Part shown: one piece after another, positions 1-5,938 of the stretch
Position numbering within the stretch: position 1 is the stretch's first letter
Layout of the letters: every line of letters starts with the position of its first letter
NCBI RefSeq assembly: GCF_000972705.2
Contig: NZ_LATL02000044.1
Span: 1 to 25,785 of the forward strand
From: Limnoraphis robusta CS-951
GTDB taxonomy: Bacteria; Cyanobacteriota; Cyanobacteriia; Cyanobacteriales; Microcoleaceae
DNA: 25,785 bases
Direction of reading: 5' to 3'
Notes under the pieces: model-generated
The model's database searches: none
What the model saw: the letters and a program-made list of their open reading frames with translations, nothing else
Told to the model about the DNA's origin: nothing
Position numbers and translations under genes: made by a program

Positions 1-38
1 GTTTTAAAAATTTAGTAATAGGTGTCAGAGATGGTTTA

Positions 39-52
39 GAACCCGCCCCTAC
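39..52. repeat. Half-copy of a GTAGGGGCGGG-type palindromic repeat
   Basis: GAACCCGCCCCTAC is the reverse complement of the GTAGGGGCGGGG seen at 723-734, so related arms lie on both sides of the deformylase gene. Short palindromic elements with this core are common between genes in cyanobacteria. No function can be read from it here. Confidence 0.4.
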
Positions 53-81
53 ATAATCGTGATCGATTATCGGAGATGATA

Positions 82-648
82 TTAAGACTGAATATGGTTA
101 ACAGCTTTCGGGGAAAACTTATGTTTAGTTAACTCTTGGGTGAGGGCGAATTGATTTTTTACACGATCTACAAATAAAACCCCTTCTAGGTGATCCATTT
201 CATGTTGAATGGCGCGGGATAATAGTTCAGTGGCGCGAATGGTGCGGGGACGTCCGCTTTCATCTTTAAACGACACTTCAATCACTTCAGGGCGAGTCAC
301 ATCCATATAAACCCCTGGAATACTTAAACATCCTTCTTGAAAGGGAGAGATTTCTTTACTCAACTTTTTAATCGTTGGGTTAATCAAAACTAAAGGCGGA
401 GTTGCAGCGTTATCCGGTTCGCAGTCAATTACAATCAGTTGTTTTTGAATTCCGACTTGCGGCGCCGCTAAACCAATCCCATCGGCACTATACATCGTTT
501 GTAGCATTTTTCGGATCAATCTGCGAGTGTCGTCATCCACGCGAGAGATCCGTTTCGCCGACTGACGCAGAACCCGATCGCCGAGATAATGAATTTTAAA
601 GGGGGGATTGTCTAACTTTTGCTTTTTAACAATTACTTGAGAAGTCAT
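82..648 (-). CDS. def: Peptide deformylase (type 1B-like)
   Basis: Removes the N-terminal formyl group from nascent proteins in the cytoplasm, using a metal ion bound by one Cys and two His. Numbered from the chosen ATG (188 aa), all three family motifs are intact: GIGLAAPQ at 57-64, EGCLS at 105-109 (metal-ligand Cys) and HEMDH at 149-153 (two metal-ligand His plus the catalytic Glu). The length is normal for the family. An in-frame ATG seven codons upstream (669) is possible. The inner one is preferred because, as I recall them, cyanobacterial homologues begin close to MTS. The gene is divergent from the DAHP synthase leader region and has no partner gene in view. The function is secure; only the start is uncertain. 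Confidence 0.95.
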   Translation of the reverse strand: MTSQVIVKKQKLDNPPFKIHYLGDRVLRQSAKRISRVDDDTRRLIRKMLQTMYSADGIGLAAPQVGIQKQLIVIDCEPDNAATPPLVLINPTIKKLSKEISPFQEGCLSIPGVYMDVTRPEVIEVSFKDESGRPRTIRATELLSRAIQHEMDHLEGVLFVDRVKNQFALTQELTKHKFSPKAVNHIQS

Positions 649-722
649 GGATTCGTCACTCGCTTGCATAATTACCGTTCTACTCCCATCTTAAAGGATC
701 TTTTAGACAGTCACCCGTCACC

Positions 723-785
723 GTAGGGGCGGGGTCTTCAAAAATCTCTGTCTCCCACAAACAACTGATATAAACCCCGCCTCGG
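723..785. repeat. Palindromic intergenic repeat
   Basis: GTAGGGGCGGGGT (723-735) faces ACCCCGCCTCGG (774-785), giving a stem with a perfect GCGGGGT/ACCCCGC core and a 38-nt loop. It lies between the divergent def and aroF promoters. It resembles small non-coding cyanobacterial repeats and may be one copy of a family together with 39-52. Confidence 0.4.
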
Positions 786-830
786 AGTCGGGAGGGAGTA
801 CGAATAAAAACCCGGTTTTTGGGAAAAAAC

Positions 831-859
831 TTGACTTTATTCCTTTGTTGTGCTAGCTT
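831..859 (+). promoter_or_regulatory. Probable promoter of the aroF leader transcript
   Basis: TTGACT (831-836) is followed after 17 nt by TAGCTT (854-859), preceded by TG in the extended -10 position (851-852). Transcription would start near 866, about 40 nt ahead of the first leader peptide. This is the only good -35 match in the gap. The -10 hexamer is weak, and no transcript data exist here. Confidence 0.5.
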
Positions 860-904
860 CGTAAGTAGATAGGATTGAACTCAACAAAAAGAGCCAGCAA
901 GTTT

Positions 905-961
905 ATGTTTTCAGCAAATCGCTATTTTTATTATTGGTTTACCCCGGTTCACCGAGAGTGA
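905..961 (+). CDS. Aromatic leader peptide 1 (18 aa)
   Basis: This ATG-to-TGA frame encodes MFSANRYFYYWFTPVHRE. Codons 7-12 (923-940) are Tyr-Phe-Tyr-Tyr-Trp-Phe, an uninterrupted run of the three aromatic amino acids whose shared pathway the downstream gene starts. The stop lies 29 nt before an intrinsic terminator stem, and codons 14-17 overlap the strand that can form an antiterminator. This is the usual design of a ribosome-stalling attenuator: scarcity of charged aromatic tRNAs would stall translation here and allow read-through. The ribosome binding site is weak (a GAG around 890). The peptide is presumably not functional as a protein. Identification rests on composition and RNA geometry, not homology. 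Confidence 0.82.
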   Translation: MFSANRYFYYWFTPVHRE

Positions 962-994
962 GTCCAGTCTTTCATGGATACTCAAGGTGAGCCG
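945..994 (+). promoter_or_regulatory. Antiterminator hairpin of attenuator 1
   Basis: CGGTTCACC (945-953) can pair with GGTGAGCCG (986-994): nine pairs, one of them G-U. The helix continues inward with GAG/CTC (960-962/981-983) and TCCA/TGGA (963-966/975-978). The distal strand takes up the first bases of the terminator stem at 991, so the two folds exclude each other. The proximal strand lies inside the last codons of leader 1, where a ribosome finishing the peptide would cover it. Confidence 0.75.
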
Positions 995-1018
995 CAGAAC
1001 TAAGACCTGCGGCTTTTT
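990..1018 (+). terminator. Intrinsic terminator of attenuator 1
   Basis: GCCGCAG (991-997) pairs perfectly with CTGCGGC (1007-1013), extended by A990-T1014, around a 9-nt loop and followed by five T. It stands about 200 nt upstream of the DAHP synthase start with no other gene end nearby, so it acts before the gene rather than after one. Confidence 0.85.
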
Positions 1019-1057
1019 AATTGCTCAGAACAAGTTTCCCAATATTACCGAACAGCA

Positions 1058-1120
1058 ATGACTTTACTTTACACCTGCTTTTATGGCTTTTATTTTTGGC
1101 CCCGAACACATTCCGGGTAA
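1058..1120 (+). CDS. Aromatic leader peptide 2 (20 aa)
   Basis: A second short frame, ATG at 1058 to TAA at 1118-1120, encodes MTLLYTCFYGFYFWPRTHSG. Seven of its 20 residues are aromatic (Tyr5, Phe8, Tyr9, Phe11, Tyr12, Phe13, Trp14), and Trp14 is followed by Pro, as Trp-Phe-Thr-Pro ends the run in leader 1. It begins about 40 nt after the first terminator and ends 25 nt before a second one. Its final codons hold the antiterminator strand. It is read in a different frame from the upstream extension of the DAHP synthase frame. The ribosome binding site is weak. Confidence 0.8.
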   Translation: MTLLYTCFYGFYFWPRTHSG

Positions 1121-1153
1121 GTTCTCATGCTGGTTTTTTGACCTCACCCGGAA
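1111..1153 (+). promoter_or_regulatory. Antiterminator pairing of attenuator 2
   Basis: TTCCGGGT (1111-1118) is perfectly complementary to ACCCGGAA (1146-1153), the 5' arm of terminator 2. It is identical to the terminator's 3' arm (1164-1171), so strands 1 and 3 compete for strand 2. Strand 1 ends in the stop codon of leader 2. A ribosome that completes the peptide would mask it and favour termination, while one stalled at codons 8-14 would leave it free. Confidence 0.78.
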
Positions 1154-1179
1154 CACCTGAAAGTTCCGGGTTTTTTTTT
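1146..1179 (+). terminator. Intrinsic terminator of attenuator 2
   Basis: ACCCGGAAC (1146-1154) pairs perfectly with GTTCCGGGT (1163-1171) around an 8-nt loop, followed by an unbroken run of T to 1179. It is the strongest intrinsic terminator in the window and sits 43 nt upstream of the DAHP synthase ATG. Confidence 0.88.
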
Positions 1180-1221
1180 GACTCATTCACAAACTTAACC
1201 ATTCTCAAGGAGAAATTCACC

Positions 1222-2076
1222 ATGTCTCAAGCTAAACTAGCAACCAAAACCCATCCCGAACACCAAACCCAGATTAAAATTAACGAACAGACAACCGTTG
1301 GCGGTGAAGAGTTGTTAATTATTGGTGGTCCTTGTACTGTTGAAAGTCTCGAACAAATGGAACAAGTGGCGGAACATTTAGCAAAAGCGCCCGTTCAACT
1401 GTTACGAGGCGGCGTCTACAAACCCCGTACTTCTCCTTATTCCTTCCAGGGTCTTGGCTTGGAAGGATTAAAAATTTTAAGGGGGGTGAGTGAGCGTTAT
1501 AACGTTCCTGTTGTAACAGAAGTGATGTCTATTCCTCAAATAGAATCGGTTGTTGCTTATGCGGATGTGCTGCAAATTGGTAGCCGAAATATGCAGAATT
1601 TCGAGTTACTCAAAGCTGTCGGACAAGCGGGAAAACCTGTGATTTTGAAGCGGGGACTGGCGGCGACACTAGAAGAATTCATCATGGCAGCCGAATATAT
1701 TTTGGCACATGGCAACCCCGATGTGATTCTCTGTGAGCGAGGAATTCGCAGTTTCGATAGTTTCACCCGCAATGTTCTCGACTTGGGGGCGGTTGTCGGA
1801 CTCAAACAGTTAACCCATCTTCCTATTATCGTTGATCCGTCTCATGCAGCCGGAAAACGAGAATTAGTTGAACCCCTGGCACGGGCTGCGGTGGCTTGTG
1901 GGGCGGATGGGATTATGGTAGAGTGTCATCCTGAGCCGGAGAAATCGGTGTCTGATGCGCGTCAGGCGTTGTCGTTAGAGGAGATGCTTCAGTTAGTGGC
2001 AAATTTGCGTCCGGTAGCGGCATCTGTGGGGCGGAAAGTGATTGAGGTGGCCTCGGAAGCGATCGCTTGTGTGTAA
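1222..2076 (+). CDS. aroF: 3-deoxy-7-phosphoheptulonate (DAHP) synthase, type I-beta
   Basis: Condenses phosphoenolpyruvate with erythrose 4-phosphate, the first step of the shikimate pathway to Phe, Tyr and Trp. The 284-aa protein carries the TIM-barrel signatures GGPC at 35-38 (metal-ligand Cys38), KPRTS at 67-71, CERGIR at 171-176, DPSHAAGKR at 205-213 and ECHPEP at 234-239. The frame stays open back to 1021, but the true start is the ATG at 1222: AAGGAGAA at 1206-1213 is a good ribosome binding site, and the upstream stretch holds leader 2 and terminator 2 in other roles. There is no fused ACT or chorismate mutase domain, so no built-in allosteric domain is visible. Control by the tandem attenuators would be one way to link synthesis to aromatic amino acid supply. 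The gene is followed by a terminator and is monocistronic. Confidence 0.96.
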   Translation: MSQAKLATKTHPEHQTQIKINEQTTVGGEELLIIGGPCTVESLEQMEQVAEHLAKAPVQLLRGGVYKPRTSPYSFQGLGLEGLKILRGVSERYNVPVVTEVMSIPQIESVVAYADVLQIGSRNMQNFELLKAVGQAGKPVILKRGLAATLEEFIMAAEYILAHGNPDVILCERGIRSFDSFTRNVLDLGAVVGLKQLTHLPIIVDPSHAAGKRELVEPLARAAVACGADGIMVECHPEPEKSVSDARQALSLEEMLQLVANLRPVAASVGRKVIEVASEAIACV

Positions 2077-2102
2077 ACAATTTTAAACTGAAAATTCTGC
2101 AA

Positions 2103-2160
2103 AAACCCGGTTTCTGAGCAAAAGCAAGGAGGAACCGGGTTTCTCAGTTTATTTTTTTCT
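2103..2160 (+). terminator. Intrinsic terminator after aroF
   Basis: AAACCCGGTTTCT (2103-2115) pairs with AGGAACCGGGTTT (2130-2142) through 13 pairs, one of them G-U, with a 14-nt loop. T-rich sequence follows, including seven T near 2153-2158. The AAACCCGGTTT core also occurs at about 807-818, so this may be a dispersed repeat recruited as a terminator. Confidence 0.6.
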
Positions 2161-2166
2161 GAGAAA

Positions 2167-2629
2167 GGATTGACAATTTCAAGGCGATCGCAAAAAATAG
2201 GACACAACTCGGTTTGAATACCCATTTTCCCTCTAATTGAATTGAGGCTGGCTAATGAATCAGTTTAAATGATCGAAAATAGGCAGGTTAAAAATATTAA
2301 CCTAAAACGGCTACAAACTCAATGACCTGAAAAAAATCTTGGAGGTTCCGGAACATTTATGCAAAGTTTAAAGACTTGCTTAATGAAACTGATCTTCAAG
2401 TTGTTACAAATTTGACAGTTTTTTAGGCTCGAGGATTCTATCTATAGTTAAAAATCAAAAATCTTCTGATAGTCTTGGGTTGAATCCGAAGAAGCAAGTT
2501 ATTCAGCGATTGAGTCAATTCACAAGTCATCTAATCTAAGTTGGTCTATCACCCGGGTTAACTTATTGCTATTTACTGACTGGTAAATAGAGTAGGTTTT
2601 TGAACACATTTATCGAGGTTTTACGAGCT
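2167..2629 (+). other. Intergenic region upstream of the DUF3747 gene
   Basis: No convincing gene is seen in these roughly 460 nt. They contain a HIP1 octamer near 2184, a 10-bp palindrome GTTCCGGAAC near 2346 and a consensus -35 TTGACA at 2412-2417. The best -10 candidates near it (GATTCT at 2434, TATCTA at 2439) are poor or badly spaced. An 18-codon ATG frame near 2359 has no ribosome binding site or notable composition and was not called. Confidence 0.4.
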
Positions 2630-3493
2630 ATGAAACGTGTATTTAAGCAAACTTTAGCAGCCGTCGCGATGACAGTTTTATCCACTTTGAATGTCGCCTC
2701 AGAAGCAATTGCGGTTGAATTTGGTAAGCAAGAAGTCCAACAAGAACGATTTATTGCGATCGCAGTTCCTCGTAACTATGGCTATTCTTTAGTGATTGTT
2801 GAACAGGTTTCTAATACGACGCCTTGTTGGAGTGAAAGCGGAAATAATCCGATTCAAGTTGATCCGTTATTGCTCAATTTTGATTTTACCGGAATTTGCG
2901 GACGAGCAACCGATAGTAATGGCTATTCTGTTCGCATGGGAGAACAAGATTTAGCCCTCTCCCATACGCTGAGTGTTCGAGGAACTGGAAATGAGATATT
3001 ATTAGTGGCAACGTCTCGCGCAAATCCCCAAGAACAACCCATTGTAATTGGTCGAACCTATGGTCTTTCTAATGGCTTTACCAAAATTCTGTTAGAACCC
3101 GGTTGGCGGTTTACAAAACGCACTTATCAAGATAAAACTTTAGGTCATATTTACTTCACCAATGATACCTCTGCAAGTGCTTATTCACAAAGTATTAATC
3201 CCAGTCCAACCAACAACGGAAGTTCTAACAACACTGACAACAGCAGTTCTAGTAAAATTGACAATGGAACTTCTAACGGAACTTCCAACACCACTTCTAA
3301 TAGAATTTACAACCGAACTTCTAACAAAACAGACAACAGCACTTCTAACAAAACAGACAACAGCACTGCTAACAAAACAGATAACAGCAATGCTAACAAA
3401 ACAGATAACAGCAGTTCCAACAGAACTTCTAACGGAATTTTCGGCCGACTTTTCAAGGGAATTTTAACCGGAAATTCCAACAGAAGCCGATAA
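2630..3493 (+). CDS. Secreted DUF3747 protein with Asn/Ser/Thr repeat tail
   Basis: Numbered from the ATG at 2630 (287 aa). Residues 1-28 form a signal peptide: a basic start, a hydrophobic core and an A-I-A end. Residues 29-180 match the cyanobacterial DUF3747 family as I know it, with FGKQEV, VDPLLLNFDFTGICGR, TDSNGYSVRMG, PGWRFTKRTY and LGHIYFTND. Cys66 and Cys90 could form a disulfide outside the cytoplasm. Residues 188-268 are almost entirely Asn, Ser, Thr, Lys and Asp, encoded partly by 24-bp tandem repeats. The last 19 residues are cationic and amphipathic (GIFGRLFKGIL core). A TTG 10 codons upstream is in frame, but ATG gives a proper signal peptide. The family function is unknown. 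The tail could be a cell-surface linker, which is inference. Confidence 0.82.
   Translation: MKRVFKQTLAAVAMTVLSTLNVASEAIAVEFGKQEVQQERFIAIAVPRNYGYSLVIVEQVSNTTPCWSESGNNPIQVDPLLLNFDFTGICGRATDSNGYSVRMGEQDLALSHTLSVRGTGNEILLVATSRANPQEQPIVIGRTYGLSNGFTKILLEPGWRFTKRTYQDKTLGHIYFTNDTSASAYSQSINPSPTNNGSSNNTDNSSSSKIDNGTSNGTSNTTSNRIYNRTSNKTDNSTSNKTDNSTANKTDNSNANKTDNSSSNRTSNGIFGRLFKGILTGNSNRSR
3323..3418 (+). repeat. Four 24-bp tandem repeats in coding sequence
   Basis: Four adjoining 24-bp units begin at 3323, 3347, 3371 and 3395. Each starts AACAAAACAGA(C/T)AACAGC and encodes NKTDNS plus two variable small residues. Units 1-2 and 3-4 are nearly identical pairs, and more degenerate copies lie upstream to about 3190. 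The period is a multiple of three, so copy-number change keeps the frame. Confidence 0.85.
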
Positions 3494-3512
3494 GCTTTAA
3501 TTAAGGGAGATG

Positions 3513-3540
3513 GTAGAGACCTGTGCAGACACGTCTCTAC
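3513..3540. repeat. GTAGAGAC palindrome between convergent genes
   Basis: GTAGAGAC (3513-3520) and GTCTCTAC (3533-3540) form a perfect 8-bp inverted repeat with a 12-nt loop. It lies in the 58-nt gap between two convergent genes and may serve as a bidirectional transcription stop, although no T run follows. The core is typical of dispersed cyanobacterial palindromes. Confidence 0.5.
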
Positions 3541-3551
3541 ATCTTCAAACT

Positions 3552-4625
3552 TTAGATCAGTGTAAAGCTCTGATAAAGCCCAGGATAGTCTAACAGGTTC
3601 GTCGGTGTTAATGTTAAGTCTGCACCATCTTCAAGAATAGCAATGGTATCCCCTTCAACTGCAATAATTAAGTCATCTCCAGAGGGGAGAATACTGTAGG
3701 TTTCACTAGAACTAATCACCAATCGAATTTCATCTCCTTCGGCTTGATTAAATCCTTGAATTAAAGCTTCTCCTTCTCCTTTGTAGAAGGTTTGAACCCC
3801 CTGAAAAAAGCCTCGGCTACTGACAATCGTATCACCAAAAACAAAGATATCCTTCCCAGAACTCCCAATAAGAGTATCAAATTCATCACTGCCGCCACTA
3901 TATCCTACAACAGGCGAACTATTAGATGCAATTGATCGATTTACCCATTGACTATATTCTTCTGCTGAAATTTCTCCGTCATTGTTTGAGTCAATATTCT
4001 CTGAACCGATTGAAGGATAATTAACACTAACTCCATAAATTGTTTTGTCTCCTTCCCCGTAAGTTGCAATAACATCACTACTCGGAGTTCCTGTAAACAT
4101 TGTGGAACGTCCTTCAAATTGCCCATATTCTCGATAGTGAGTTTGACCTGTGGGAAGTACCCCATTATTGATTGCGTCAACGACATCAGGATTTCTTTGC
4201 AAGTATTCGGGATTAGCAAAACTTGTCGTCTGTAAACCTTGTTGACGACCCACTTTTATAAAATGAGAAAACCCGCTTTTAGAAACTCCTGCTTCTATCT
4301 GTGAAGCAACACTAGGATTGCTATTGAGATAAAATGTTTCATCATAGTCTGGGGTAGTATTATTGCGTCCTTCTTCGTATCCAAACACAATAAAATGAGA
4401 CAGTCCAGAAGGGAATCTCCTATCATTAAAAGCCTCTGCAACATCAGGATTATTGTCTAAATAATAGCCTTCATTGTAGTAGCGAGAAACGCCTGTTAAT
4501 CCGAGTTGGAACCCAAAACGTTGAAAATGGTCTAAACCGGATTGAATGATGCCTTGTTCTATCGCAGGTTGCAGATAGGGGTATTGTTGGAGGTAATACT
4601 GTTCATCAAAGATATCAAAGTTCAT
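3552..4625 (-). CDS. Calcium-binding repeat protein with EF-hand and RTX-like C-terminus
   Basis: The 357-aa protein has three parts. Residues 8-175 hold four modules of about 42 aa, each with an aromatic-Leu-x-x-(N/Y)-P start, then a G-x-(S/T)-H-(F/Y)-x-x-x-G core and often EGR. Such modules occur in large extracellular calcium-binding proteins of cyanobacteria. Residues 212-223 form a canonical EF-hand loop with Asp212, Asn214, Asp216, Glu218, Ser220 and Glu223. Residues 240-345 resemble the C-terminal region of hemolysin-type proteins (GGSDEFDTLIGSSGKDIFVF, then a GDEIRL strand). There is no N-terminal signal peptide, which fits type I secretion through a C-terminal signal, though no transporter lies nearby. 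A surface or matrix role is inferred. Confidence 0.75.
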   Translation of the reverse strand: MNFDIFDEQYYLQQYPYLQPAIEQGIIQSGLDHFQRFGFQLGLTGVSRYYNEGYYLDNNPDVAEAFNDRRFPSGLSHFIVFGYEEGRNNTTPDYDETFYLNSNPSVASQIEAGVSKSGFSHFIKVGRQQGLQTTSFANPEYLQRNPDVVDAINNGVLPTGQTHYREYGQFEGRSTMFTGTPSSDVIATYGEGDKTIYGVSVNYPSIGSENIDSNNDGEISAEEYSQWVNRSIASNSSPVVGYSGGSDEFDTLIGSSGKDIFVFGDTIVSSRGFFQGVQTFYKGEGEALIQGFNQAEGDEIRLVISSSETYSILPSGDDLIIAVEGDTIAILEDGADLTLTPTNLLDYPGLYQSFTLI

Positions 4626-4707
4626 AGCCGTAATCTAGCAAAAATGAGTTTTGATGTAGCAGTTCAAATTTTATGAGAAACTGTAGGATCAGCGTTTGAA
4701 TACCCGA

Positions 4708-4830
4708 TCAGGGCTGGAAAAACAGATCACCTTTATTAAGACGACGAAGAAGCCTATCACTCCATTTTTCCAGAGAATCTGCTTGAAATCGCTGAGGAAC
4801 ACCCACAAAGAACAAGCTACAATACCTCAT
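4708..4830 (-). other. Doubtful 40-codon ORF in the gap upstream of the EF-hand gene
   Basis: The 256-nt gap between the EF-hand gene and the REC-GGDEF gene holds a minus-strand frame from ATG (4830) to TGA (4708). It encodes a basic peptide containing RFQADSLEKWSDRLLRRLNK. The frame stays open about 17 codons further upstream without a start. There is no ribosome binding site and I recognise no family. It may be a gene remnant or chance. Confidence 0.12.
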
Positions 4831-4881
4831 CCATGTGAAAACTGCTATACCTCCAATGATAACCGATGATTGAAGTTTCTA

Positions 4882-5892
4882 CTACTGATGAATCACGGTG
4901 CGGTTACAGCCTTGTTTGATGGCTTCATGGAGTCCTCGATCTGCGGTTTCAATCAAGGTTTTAGGTTGAGATTTGCTACTCGGAATGCTACTGCTGACCC
5001 CTAAACTTAGGGTAACATAGGGACTCTCTTTAGCTGAAGGATGATGTAGTTTTAACTGAGCAACTTCTGTGCGAATTTGTTCAGCAATTCTAAAAGCTTC
5101 AGCGACTGTTGCTTGAGGAAAAATCAAGCCAAATTTTGCATCACTATACCGAGCAATTAAATTTTTTGCAGGTTTAATGGGGCGAGAAATTGCCCAAGCG
5201 ACGGTTCTTAAACATTCATCGCCTGATGGATCACCATTCATTGCAATATAAGCATTAAATTCATCGATTTCACATAAAATTAGAGAAATTGGCTCTTTTT
5301 CTAAGGCTAATTTTTGCCACTGTTCATTGAGATATTCATCAAAACGGCGGCGGTTTGCGACATGAGTAATACTATCAATAGTAGCGAGGCGGTGAAGTTC
5401 TTGGTTGGCTTTTGTGAGGGCTAACTCTGTCTCTATACGAGCGCGAACTTCTTGCTCTAAGAGATTTTTCTGCTCGGTTAATAACTTTTGTTGATGTCGG
5501 ATCGTCAGATGAGTTTTCACTCGGGATAAAACTTCTTGAAACTGAAAGGGTTTTGTCACATAGTCTACTGCACCCATTTCAAAAGCAATCACCTTATCTT
5601 TTTCATCATTGAGAGCGCTTAAAAAAATCACGGGAATATCGCGAGTTTTCGCTTCTGCTTTCAGGGCATGACAAACTTCATATCCACTCATATCAGGCAT
5701 TCTAACATCGAGTAAAATCAAATTGGGCGGTTCAGCTTGGGCTGATCTTAACGCCATTTGTCCGTTAATGGCTTTGCGAACTTCATAGCCTTGTTCTAAT
5801 AGCATACTCGACAAAAACCGCAAATTATTGGGGGTATCATCCACAATAAGAATACTAACTTTACGATGTTCTGTTTTATTTTCACTGATCAT
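4882..5892 (-). CDS. Response regulator with degenerate GGDEF domain
   Basis: The 336-aa protein has an N-terminal receiver domain (about 13-130) with acidic pocket Asp18/Asp19, phospho-acceptor Asp62, Ser92 and Lys114, all intact. A coiled coil at about 135-170 leads into a GGDEF-like domain (170-336). Active diguanylate cyclases have R-Y-G-G-(D/E)-E-F, but here the same place reads RYSDAKF (248-254). The upstream D-x-D-x-F-K-x-x-N-D region is changed to EIDEFNAYIAMNGD. c-di-GMP synthesis is therefore unlikely, and the domain may act as a binding or dimer module. The gene lies 46 nt downstream of the REC-kinase gene on the same strand, probably last in a three-gene signalling operon. AGAGGA stands upstream of the ATG at loose spacing. 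Confidence 0.88.
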   Translation of the reverse strand: MISENKTEHRKVSILIVDDTPNNLRFLSSMLLEQGYEVRKAINGQMALRSAQAEPPNLILLDVRMPDMSGYEVCHALKAEAKTRDIPVIFLSALNDEKDKVIAFEMGAVDYVTKPFQFQEVLSRVKTHLTIRHQQKLLTEQKNLLEQEVRARIETELALTKANQELHRLATIDSITHVANRRRFDEYLNEQWQKLALEKEPISLILCEIDEFNAYIAMNGDPSGDECLRTVAWAISRPIKPAKNLIARYSDAKFGLIFPQATVAEAFRIAEQIRTEVAQLKLHHPSAKESPYVTLSLGVSSSIPSSKSQPKTLIETADRGLHEAIKQGCNRTVIHQ

Positions 5893-5938
5893 TTGTTAAT
5901 CTAATCCTCTTAAAAGTTGAGATCTATAATTGTGATGA

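Noticed and set aside
1021..1221. N-terminal extension of DAHP synthase starting from TTG at 1021, with a hydrophobic segment
   Set aside because: A good ribosome binding site precedes the ATG at 1222, the family starts near there, and the extension overlaps leader peptide 2 and a strong terminator. The hydrophobic look is a by-product of T-rich sequence.
2359..2415. 18-codon ATG frame upstream of the DUF3747 gene as a possible leader peptide
   Set aside because: No ribosome binding site, no special codon run and no following terminator were seen.
3323..3418. Possible CRISPR array from short regular repeats
   Set aside because: The 24-bp units adjoin without spacers and are translated in frame, so they are coding tandem repeats.
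3162..3467. 101-aa frame rich in Thr/Leu overlapping the DUF3747 tail
   Set aside because: It is the shifted reading of the 24-bp repeats and has no ribosome binding site or family of its own.
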